Below are positions 36,609-43,726 of a stretch of 43,726 nt of DNA, in pieces. A program made the position numbers and the translations under genes. How positions within the stretch are numbered: the stretch's first letter is position 1; every line of letters starts with the position of its first letter. Where the stretch lies: assembly GCA_030446715.1 (NCBI GenBank), contig JAUJMU010000014.1, positions 1-43,726 of the forward strand, in the 5' to 3' direction. The notes below the pieces were generated by a model. It saw only the letters and a program-made list of their open reading frames with translations. It was not told the DNA's origin and did not search any database. The stretch comes from Cytophagales bacterium. Its GTDB lineage: Bacteria > Bacteroidota > Bacteroidia > Cytophagales > 172606-1.

Positions 36609-36791
36609 GAGCGCCTGTTTCAGCACCCTTTTCAGTTGCTACTCTCCTTTGGTTTCTACTCTCCTTTACTTTTGACTGTTCCTACCCTTGCTTAATCTTT
36701 TATGCTAACCGCTACCTTAAATGCCCCTGCTTTGTCCACCAACGCGTTGGGTCAAGCCAGAACAAAACAATTACGAACAAAACCACTACGG

Positions 36792-38237
36792 ATGACCAAA
36801 CTGCTGGGCCTGCTGCTTTTGCTGGCGCCAACGCTGCTGCAAGCCCAGGTACAGGCCAGACGTGCCAATGATTTTGTAGAAACCATTGGTGTTAATACTC
36901 ATTTTGGCAGTACCGATACAAAATATTATACCCAATACGACAGTATCAAGGCCCTCTTAGCCGACCTAAAAGTTCGTCACATCAGAGAAGGAATGCGTGT
37001 TGGTTGGGCTCATGGAGAAACTGTACGCAACCGATTCCAGGATCTCTATAGCAGCTTAGGCATCACCTTGCTTTACATCAGTGGACAAAGAACCAGATCT
37101 TCTTCTACTCCTGCACTCAATGATATACTCGATACAACGCTCATATCACGTGAGTTAACTTTTCTTTCTCCTATTGCTCCAGCTATTTACGCTATAGAAG
37201 GGCCTAATGAATACAGAAAGAACAGCCCAACTACTACCTGGCCTACTATATTAAAGAACTATCAGATCCAGCTTTATAATAAGTTAAAAAACCATCCTAC
37301 TTTATCTAATGTTAAACGGGTAGGTCCTTCTATTATTAACAGAGATATGCCTAATGCACTGGATATGAGCGAATATTGTGACTATGGCAATATGCACCTG
37401 TATGTAGATCATCCCGGAGGAGATGCAGGAGGAAGTGTACCCATGACCTATGCCCGGATGATGCAAGAATATGACCGCATCTATGGCGTAAATAAACCAG
37501 GCATGATTACAGAAACAGGGGGACATAATGCCATACTTCCTACAGGCTTTCGTCATAACTCTTACCGGGTGAGTGCCAAGATAGTACCGCGTCAGTTTAC
37601 AGAATACTTCTATGATAATAGAGATTGGCCGGCAGTAGTTCATTATGAACTCATTGATGAAAGACTGGTTGATACGCTCAATCAGCAGCACAACTTTGGC
37701 TTAGTCTACCGTAATCTCAAGCCTAAACCTGCTTTTATAACACTCAAAAACCTCATTACCCTTCTTGATGATAAGGACGCTACCTTCACGCCTGCTTCTC
37801 TCAACTACACCATTACCGGAACCGATATGAGTGACGTGCGTCACTTGCTTTTGCAGAAAGGAGATGGGAAGTTTTACCTCTGTACCTGGCTGGAGCTGCC
37901 TAAAAGCAAGAGCTACAATTCTTCTACTGGTGTAGAACTTAATCCTACTCGTTCATTGACTTTGAACTTTGGCTCTCCCATCGCAAATATGAAACGCTAT
38001 GAGCCTTGTGATCCCGATAACCTCTACACAGGTACTGTTGCCAGACAAACTTACACCAATCCTTCGTCTTCTCTAGATATTACCGTCCGTGACTGGGTGA
38101 GCGTGTACGAGATCGAACTGAGCCAGGTAAAGAACTTTACTTTAATCAATGCCGAGACGCAGCAGCCGGTGGCCGACTTGATCCGATTCCGGATAATGCT
38201 GTCGTTGACTTTACCAAACTCGGTACTACGCATTTAA
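36792..38237 (+). CDS. Secreted clan GH-A-like glycoside hydrolase, tandem copy C (frame breaks in C-terminal module)
   Basis: The ATG at 36792 gives the signal peptide MTKLLGLLLLLAPTLLQAQ; an in-frame ATG at 36702 adds 30 residues of the duplicated leader. The barrel shows VNTHFGSTDTKYYTQYDSIK, AIEGPNEYRKNS (acid/base Glu), MHLYVDHPGG and MITETGGHNA (nucleophile Glu), and the beta-sandwich DVRHLLLQKGDGKFYLCTWL follows. The barrel DNA differs clearly from copy A, and is more AT-rich, whereas from 38091 on the two are nearly identical, which points to gene conversion or recent module exchange. The frame breaks at about 38177 (GACTTGATCC for GACTTTGATCC), so the last 20 residues are spurious. 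The GH family is uncertain (GH39-like). Confidence 0.82.
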   Translation: MTKLLGLLLLLAPTLLQAQVQARRANDFVETIGVNTHFGSTDTKYYTQYDSIKALLADLKVRHIREGMRVGWAHGETVRNRFQDLYSSLGITLLYISGQRTRSSSTPALNDILDTTLISRELTFLSPIAPAIYAIEGPNEYRKNSPTTTWPTILKNYQIQLYNKLKNHPTLSNVKRVGPSIINRDMPNALDMSEYCDYGNMHLYVDHPGGDAGGSVPMTYARMMQEYDRIYGVNKPGMITETGGHNAILPTGFRHNSYRVSAKIVPRQFTEYFYDNRDWPAVVHYELIDERLVDTLNQQHNFGLVYRNLKPKPAFITLKNLITLLDDKDATFTPASLNYTITGTDMSDVRHLLLQKGDGKFYLCTWLELPKSKSYNSSTGVELNPTRSLTLNFGSPIANMKRYEPCDPDNLYTGTVARQTYTNPSSSLDITVRDWVSVYEIELSQVKNFTLINAETQQPVADLIRFRIMLSLTLPNSVLRI

Positions 38238-39205
38238 CTATCCGGGCCAATACTTTTCCCCAGCAGGTGGACAGGGTAGTGTTTGACTACGATGGCACTG
38301 CGGGTTACTCCACCGACTCTGCCTTTCCCTACGCCCTTACCCGACAGCGGAGCTGAAGACAATACCTTTCCTGGACGCCTTCTCTGGGTGAGCATACCCT
38401 GACAGCTACCCCTTACGCGCGGATCGGATGCCGCCAGTGCGATGGGCACGGGGAGTATGCTTCGTTTCTCGGTCACCAACTCGGTGCAGAACCTGGCGTA
38501 AATAAACCCGTTACGGCTACTTCTGCTCAGGCCGCTCATCCGGCTGTGCTGGCCGTGGATGATGATGTGACTACCCGCTGGGTGCTGAAGTGGCCCGTGT
38601 GGCTGGAAGTGGACGCTGGGCAAGGTTTACACCTTATTGAGCAGACCCAGCTGCTCACCCACCAGAAACCGTTCCTACCGCTACAAGATCGAAGTCTCCG
38701 CTGATAGTGTAAATTATACTCACCTTAACAAGACCACGGCTACCGGGGAAGCGGGTTTGTTCACCGACAGTTTTGCGCCCCTTGCTGCCGCTACGTGCGG
38801 GTGAAGCTGCTGGAGGATGAAGTGGATATGAACGGGAAAGGAGAAAGACGGGTGGGTCTCGCTCAACGAGTTGAGGGTGTTTGGCAAAACGATGCTGGAT
38901 GCTCCGGCAGGGGCGGCCCCAAAAGGAGTTGAAAGAAAGTAGCCGATTTCTTGTCCCGCCTGGGGCTCTATCCCAACCCGGCCAGGGGAGCCCTGCGGGT
39001 AGCGTATTTGGCCAGCGAGGCCGGAGAGGTCCGCGTCCGGCTGCTGGCAGTTAGCGGCCGGGGGCGGCTGACTACTGCTTACCAGGCGGTAAAAGGCAGC
39101 AACAGTTTTCAAATAGACGTGAGTGGCTTACCGGGTGGGGTGTACCTGGTGCAAATTCAGGGCGCCGGCCTGCCGGTAGTGGGAAAACTCGTCATTGCCA
39201 GGTAA
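38238..39205 (+). pseudogene. C-terminal module of copy C (Ig-like, F5/8 type C, T9SS signal), frameshifted
   Basis: The same module as at 32732-33571. Joined frames give YSTDSAFPYAL, NKPVTATSAQAAHPAVLAV, WPVWLEVD, KIEVSADSVNYTHLNKTTAT, FGKTMLDAPAGAAP and then an intact T9SS sorting domain in the open frame 38951-39205 (LYPNPARGALRVAY to LVIAR). Indels sit at sites different from those in copy A. It is the tail of the gene at 36792. Confidence 0.77.
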
Positions 39206-39388
39206 GACAATTGGCCCTTTACCAGGCTGCCGGCCTATTTATCCTCAGCTGTTTATTTTATCAGGGTTATTGGGGAAGAGTGGGCCGGCAGTCTGGTAGG
39301 TGCCGATGGAGGATTATTCAGACTGCCGGAGGTTTATTCCGCATTAATATAACTGGTTATTCCTATCTTAATACCCGCGACCAAATTC

Positions 39389-40858
39389 ATGAAAAACTTA
39401 ACCGGCAAATGTTTACTGGCTTTGCTTTGCCTGCTGCTTCCGGGAAAGGGCTGGGCTAGCCTGGTTACCTACCCGGCCCCCCCGGGCATCGAGCCCTACC
39501 AGGATTACCAGGTGCGGGTGAATGGCCAGGCGCTTTCAGTGTACTCCTCGGGTCCGGCAGCTTTTGCGCATTTCAGCGCGGATGAACCCGTGCAGGTAGC
39601 CATTTCTTCGGCGGTAAAAATCAACTGGGTGGACATCCGGCCCAAAAGCCTGGGGATAAAAGCAGTGCTGAAAGACAACGTGATTTATTTCCAACTGGCC
39701 AAGCCCTGCAAGATAAGCGTCGAAATCAACGGCAACATCGCCTTGAACGGCTATACCCAACTCCCCCTGTTCCTGTTTGCCGACCCTCTGGAAGTCAAAC
39801 CACCCCGGCCGGACGACCCGAACGTCCGGTACTTTGAGGCCGGCAAGGTGCACGAGGCCGGCGAAATTCATTTAAAAGACAACCAAATCCTCTACATCGC
39901 GGGGGGAGCGGTGGTAAGAGGCGTGGTACGGGCCGGGAATGCAAAGAATATCCGGATCACCGGCCGGGGTATTCTGGATGGCGGTTTTTTAACCGACCGG
40001 AAGACGCTGGTTGCGCTAACCGGGTGCCGGAACGTCCAAATTGAAGGCATTATCATCCACAACTCCATCGGCTGGACGGTTTTTCCCAAAGATTGCGAAG
40101 GGGTAACCATTAAAAACTTTAAAATTGTATCCTGGCGGCAAAACTCCGACGGGATTGACGTGGTGAGTTCTTCCCGCGTGCTGATTGAGGACTGCTTTAT
40201 TTACAGCGCCGATGACTGCATCGTGCTCAAAAGCTGGAAGGGCAACGACAAGTACGATCACTCGGAACCCGGACCGGACGTAACCGATGTAAAGGTATTG
40301 AACTCGGTATTCTGGAACCAGAAGCCGGGCAACGCCCTGGAAATCGGCTACGAGTTGCGTTCCCGGGAAATCAGCGACGTGCTTTTTAAAAACTGTGACG
40401 TGATCCACGTCGAGCAGGGAGCCGTCATCAGCATTCACAACGGCGATTTTGCCACCATCCGCAACGTTCGCTTCGAGGACATCCGCGTGGAGGATGCCCG
40501 CCACAAGTTATTCGACATCGGCATTTACCTGTCCCGCTACAGCACGGACCGCCCCAAAGACGAGCAGCTGCGGGCCAGTTGGGGGCAAAAAGGGACCATT
40601 AATGGCGTACTCTCCATTCCCGAAGGAGAAAAACCGCAGTACGCCCAAAACCGGGGGCACATCCGCGACATCGTTTTTAAAAATATTGCCATTGTGGACG
40701 GCCCCATCCCTTTTTCCATCATCACCGGGTTTGACCAGGCGCACCGGGTGGAAAAGGTACACGTTGAAAATCTTACATTTCACGGCGTTAAAATTACCAA
40801 TCCCGAAGCGGGCCGCCTGTTTACCGAGTGGGTAAAAGACGTTCAGTTTGTGCCCTGA
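39389..40858 (+). CDS. GH28-like right-handed beta-helix glycoside hydrolase
   Basis: A 489-residue protein with signal peptide LTGKCLLALLCLLLPGKGWAS. An N-terminal beta domain (25-135) precedes a pectin-lyase-like parallel beta-helix (ILYIAGGAVVRGVV, NIRITGRGILDGG, NVQIEGIIIHNSIGW, VTIKNFKIVSW). Catalytic motifs of GH28 are visible: N252-S-D254-G-I-D (usually NTDG) and A-D275-D276-C-I. The later GHG and RIK motifs are not clear; the equivalent place reads GNALEIGYEL. The fold is therefore well supported, but polygalacturonase activity is not, and a related alpha-glycosidase of uronic acids or galactose is possible. A short relic of a similar gene is at 6958-7002. The frame is intact. It starts 183 bases after the tandem array and ends 96 bases before a sulfatase. 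Confidence 0.85.
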   Translation: MKNLTGKCLLALLCLLLPGKGWASLVTYPAPPGIEPYQDYQVRVNGQALSVYSSGPAAFAHFSADEPVQVAISSAVKINWVDIRPKSLGIKAVLKDNVIYFQLAKPCKISVEINGNIALNGYTQLPLFLFADPLEVKPPRPDDPNVRYFEAGKVHEAGEIHLKDNQILYIAGGAVVRGVVRAGNAKNIRITGRGILDGGFLTDRKTLVALTGCRNVQIEGIIIHNSIGWTVFPKDCEGVTIKNFKIVSWRQNSDGIDVVSSSRVLIEDCFIYSADDCIVLKSWKGNDKYDHSEPGPDVTDVKVLNSVFWNQKPGNALEIGYELRSREISDVLFKNCDVIHVEQGAVISIHNGDFATIRNVRFEDIRVEDARHKLFDIGIYLSRYSTDRPKDEQLRASWGQKGTINGVLSIPEGEKPQYAQNRGHIRDIVFKNIAIVDGPIPFSIITGFDQAHRVEKVHVENLTFHGVKITNPEAGRLFTEWVKDVQFVP

Positions 40859-40954
40859 CCATTCCCGGCCGGAATTTATTCATCCAACGACGAACAACTA
40901 ATAACTAGCAACTCTTTATCTGTGCCCTTTGGCTTGGACCTTTCGTTAACTTTT

Positions 40955-42337
40955 ATGAGAATTGTACTCCCCCTGTTCGTGTCCCTTTGCATCAGTGTTG
41001 CTGCGTTGGCGCAGCAGCCTTTCCCGGCTTCCCGCAAGAATACACCTGCCGCAGTGCGCAAACCGGCTAAGCCCAACGTGATCGTGATCCTGTCCGACGA
41101 CCAGGGTACGCTGGACTTGCAGAGTTACGGCGCTACCGATCTGCACACCCCCAATCTGGACGCGCTGGCCCGTCAGGGCGTACGATTCACCCAGTTTTAC
41201 GCCGCTGCCCCCATCTGCTCCCCTTCGCGGGCGGCGCTGCTGACCGGAAAAGTGCCGCAACGGGCCGGCCTGACCGGGAACGCTTCTGCCAAAAACCCTG
41301 CTTCCAGCCTGCCCACTGAGCAGGTTACGCTGGCGGAACTCATGAAAGGGGCCGGTTACGTGACCGGTCACATCGGAAAGTGGCATCTGGGGTACGCGCC
41401 GGCTACCATGCCCAACGGGCAGGGATTCGACTATTCATTCGGGCACATGGTGGGCTGCATTGATAATTATTCGCACTTCTTCTACTGGGACGGCCCCAAC
41501 CAGCACGACCTGTGGCGCAACGGGCAGGAAGTGTGGCACGACGGGGAATTCTTCCCGGACCTGCTCAATCAGGAAATGACGGCTTTTATCGGGCAGCACA
41601 AAAGCCAGCCCTTCTTTGTGTACTGGGCAATCAACTATCCGCATTACCCCATGCAGGGTTCCCCCGAATGGCGCGCCAGGTACGCGAACCTGCCGCGTCC
41701 CCGGCGCGATTACGCCGCGGCCGTATCCACCATGGACGAGAAAATCGGCGAGGTGCTCCAAAAATTAACCGACCTGAAACTACGGGAAAACACCATCATC
41801 GTGTTTATGTCGGACCACGGGCATTCTACCGAAGAACGGGCCATGGGCGGGGCTGGTTTTGCCGGTCCGTTCCGGGGGGCGAAGGGCAGTTTGTTCGAAG
41901 CCGGCATACGGGTACCCGCTTTCATCAGCTGGCCCGGGCATCTCCCGCAAAACCAGGTCCGCCACCAGTTGGGCGTGGGCACCGACTGGTTCCCGACCGT
42001 GGCCGAACTGTGCGGCATTCCGCTGCCCGCCGGCCCGCTGGACGGCAAAAGCCTGGTGCCGGTGATTACTCAAAACGCCCCGAGTCCGCACCAGACCTTT
42101 TACTGGGCTTTCGGCAAACAGTGGGCCGTCCGCCAGGGCGACTGGAAGCTGTTGGGTAACCCGCAGGATCCCTCTAAGAAGGACAAAACGCCCCCGCCGG
42201 ATCAGTTGTTTCTGGCGAACCTCCGGCAAGACAGCACCGAGACAGAAAATTACGCAGCGCAGCACCCGGACGTTGTAACCAAACTAAAAGCTTTACACGA
42301 GAACTGGGCGAAAGAGCTTTCGCCGGCAAAGCCTTAA
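40955..42337 (+). CDS. Sulfatase (type I, CSPSR active site)
   Basis: A 460-residue formylglycine sulfatase from the ATG at 40955, which opens directly into a signal peptide (IVLPLFVSLCISVAALAQ); the GTG at 40922 is less likely. Motifs are VILSDDQGTLDLQSYGATDL, C88-S-P-S-R92 followed by AALLTGKVPQRAGLTG, HIGKWHLGY, VFMSDHGHSTEERAMGG and SLFEAGIRVPAFISWPG. The usual C-terminal RQGDWKLLGNPQD is present. It is predicted to be periplasmic. The position right after the GH28-like gene suggests it desulfates products of that enzyme or of the tandem hydrolases. Frame intact; no maturase gene is seen in the window, so activation must depend on one elsewhere. Confidence 0.95.
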   Translation: MRIVLPLFVSLCISVAALAQQPFPASRKNTPAAVRKPAKPNVIVILSDDQGTLDLQSYGATDLHTPNLDALARQGVRFTQFYAAAPICSPSRAALLTGKVPQRAGLTGNASAKNPASSLPTEQVTLAELMKGAGYVTGHIGKWHLGYAPATMPNGQGFDYSFGHMVGCIDNYSHFFYWDGPNQHDLWRNGQEVWHDGEFFPDLLNQEMTAFIGQHKSQPFFVYWAINYPHYPMQGSPEWRARYANLPRPRRDYAAAVSTMDEKIGEVLQKLTDLKLRENTIIVFMSDHGHSTEERAMGGAGFAGPFRGAKGSLFEAGIRVPAFISWPGHLPQNQVRHQLGVGTDWFPTVAELCGIPLPAGPLDGKSLVPVITQNAPSPHQTFYWAFGKQWAVRQGDWKLLGNPQDPSKKDKTPPPDQLFLANLRQDSTETENYAAQHPDVVTKLKALHENWAKELSPAKP

Positions 42338-42415
42338 CTGTCCTTTACTTCACGTACCCAGATAATTGTAACAATTAAAATACAGCATTAATAAATTACC
42401 CGTCCATTTATACCC

Positions 42416-43726
42416 ATGAGGAACTCAAAGTCAATGATGAACCTAAACCTGCAACGCCTGCTGCTGTGCACGCTGCTAGCCTCCGGCTGCGGGCTGCCCG
42501 CACTCTACGGGCAAACGTCTAAAATCCGGACGACCCCGGTAGAAAAAATTACCGAGGCGGACCGAAAGAATATAATTGAGAAAATACAAAAGCAGGAAAA
42601 GCAGTGGGATGAAAAAGTGAAAATGCCGGCCAAATACGTTTCACCCACGGCCAATCATTACCATTCAGCGCTGGTTGACCGCACGCTGCACCCGGTACGT
42701 GATGCGGCCGGTTACGCCGCGGATTTGTTAGACAGCCAGGTACCCGAAAACCGGGAGCGGGCTTTCCAGGTGATCGAAAGAGTCATTGCCCGCCAGGATC
42801 AGAACCCGGAGAGTGAAACCTACGGCATCTGGCCGTACTACGACGAAGAGCCGTTAAACCAGATGGCCAAACCGGATTGGAACTGGGCGGATTTCATCAG
42901 CGTGCGCCTGCTGGAAAGTTACCTCAACCACGGGGACGTATTACCGGCTGCGCTGAAGGAGAAGATGAAAGGCTCCATCATCCACGCGGCCAACTCCATC
43001 CAGAAACGCGACGTCAAGCCGGGCTACACCAACATCGCCATTATGGGTACGTTCGTGACCTACGTGGTTTCCCACCTGTTTAATCTGCCCCAGATGCAAA
43101 CTTACGCTGACATGCGGCTGAAGCGGTTTTATGACTACACGGTGGACTTAAGCGGCTTTGCCGAATACAACAGCCCAACCTACACCCGGGTTGCATTGGA
43201 CGAACTGGCCCGCATGAAAAAGTACATCGTGGACCCGGAAGCTTTGCGCATGACCAATGCCTGCTACCGGATTGGTTGGCAGGGACTAGCCGCGCATTTT
43301 CATGCTCCGTCGGGGCAACTGGCCGGGCCGCACAGCCGGAGCTATTCCACCCTGCTCAGGGATGATTTTTACGCGCTGCTCTACGAAGCATCTGGTGGCC
43401 GGGTGCAGTACAACAATGTTCAAAAGTCAAGTGACCACTACCAGTTGCCGCACCAGATACCGGCTGATCTGGTGGATCAATTCCAGAAGTTACCTCAGGC
43501 CCGCATCAGCATGGATACCTTTGGACTGGAATCTGCTCCCCCGGTGGGGTATACCTACCTGCATCCCCAATTCTGCCTGGGTACGGTGAGCCGCGGCAAT
43601 ATGTGGGAACAGCGCCGGCCGTACATTGCCTACTGGGGCGGGGTCCAAAAGCCCAAATCCTTCCGCGTGCGGCTGCTGCACGACAACGTGGATTTTGCCA
43701 CCGGCCAGATTTTCAGCAGCCAAAAA
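42416..43726 (+). CDS. Unrecognised secreted protein, alpha/alpha-toroid lyase-like (3' partial)
   Basis: An open frame of 437 codons from the ATG at 42416 to the window end with no stop. The N-terminus is a signal peptide (LQRLLLCTLLASGCGLPALYGQ), with a weak lipobox (ASGC). The first 300 residues look helical and toroid-like (AFQVIERVIARQDQNPES; YGIWPYYDEEPLNQMAKPDW; NWADFISVRLLESYL; YTNIAIMGTFVTYVVSHLF; FAEYNSPTYTRVALDELA), and then AGPHSRSYSTLLRDD and a beta-rich part begin (GYTYLHPQFCLGTVSRGNMWEQ). The Asn-Ser-Pro-Thr-Tyr and His-Ser-Arg-Ser-Tyr segments could be active-site loops. The order is like polysaccharide lyases of the toroid plus beta-sheet type, but no family was recognised. 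It has a faint structural likeness to the protein at 17175. Confidence 0.75.
   Translation, partial: MRNSKSMMNLNLQRLLLCTLLASGCGLPALYGQTSKIRTTPVEKITEADRKNIIEKIQKQEKQWDEKVKMPAKYVSPTANHYHSALVDRTLHPVRDAAGYAADLLDSQVPENRERAFQVIERVIARQDQNPESETYGIWPYYDEEPLNQMAKPDWNWADFISVRLLESYLNHGDVLPAALKEKMKGSIIHAANSIQKRDVKPGYTNIAIMGTFVTYVVSHLFNLPQMQTYADMRLKRFYDYTVDLSGFAEYNSPTYTRVALDELARMKKYIVDPEALRMTNACYRIGWQGLAAHFHAPSGQLAGPHSRSYSTLLRDDFYALLYEASGGRVQYNNVQKSSDHYQLPHQIPADLVDQFQKLPQARISMDTFGLESAPPVGYTYLHPQFCLGTVSRGNMWEQRRPYIAYWGGVQKPKSFRVRLLHDNVDFATGQIFSSQK

Noticed and set aside
39211-39459. 82-residue + strand open frame before the GH28-like gene
   Set aside because: Overlaps the signal peptide of the GH28-like gene in another frame and has no recognisable domain.
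39389-40858. Naming the GH28-like protein a polygalacturonase
   Set aside because: The Asp motifs are present, but the GHG and RIK motifs of true polygalacturonases are not evident.

Overview
The window is a 43.7 kb stretch of a Bacteroidota chromosome. The best guess is Cytophagales, judged from the SusC/SusD pair, an ECF sigma/FecR pair, type IX secretion (T9SS) sorting domains and translation starts without Shine-Dalgarno sequences; genus cannot be fixed from sequence alone. Every credible gene lies on the + strand. No tRNA, rRNA, CRISPR array, transposase or integrase was seen.

The whole region reads as one large sulfatase-rich polysaccharide utilization locus. Left part (1-15.8 kb): the C-terminal end of a T9SS-secreted CARDB/discoidin protein, an alginate-lyase-family protein, a truncated sulfatase relic, a second frameshifted alginate-lyase-family gene, two sulfatases, a lipoprotein joining cytochrome c, PA14 and beta-propeller domains, a GH36-like alpha-galactosidase and a DUF4832 glycosidase-like gene. 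Next comes a block bounded by two inverted copies of a MITE-like element (15.8-22.3 kb): a DUF1080 (3-keto-disaccharide hydrolase family) gene, an unrecognised possibly lyase-like protein and two sulfatases. A further sulfatase follows.

Centre (24.1-31.0 kb): the control and uptake module, with ECF sigma factor, FecR-type anti-sigma factor, SusC-like TonB-dependent transporter carrying an N-terminal STN signalling domain, and SusD-like lipoprotein. Right part (31.1-43.7 kb): a tandem array of three secreted clan GH-A-like glycoside hydrolases with exchangeable C-terminal modules, a GH28-like beta-helix enzyme, a sixth near-full-length sulfatase, and the start of another unrecognised secreted protein that runs off the end.

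Proposed logic (inference): surface T9SS enzymes and lyases cut a sulfated, uronate-containing polysaccharide; SusCD imports oligomers; periplasmic sulfatases and glycosidases finish degradation; the STN-SusC/FecR/sigma relay senses the substrate. No fucosidase, rhamnosidase, carrageenase or agarase was recognised, so the substrate is not obvious. The cytochrome/propeller lipoprotein plus DUF1080 gene hints at an oxidative (3-keto) step.

Many genes carry single-base frameshifts, most at short homopolymers or in near-identical duplicated DNA, where two copies show different, reciprocal indels. This looks more like consensus sequence error than real decay, so several 'pseudogenes' may be intact in the organism.
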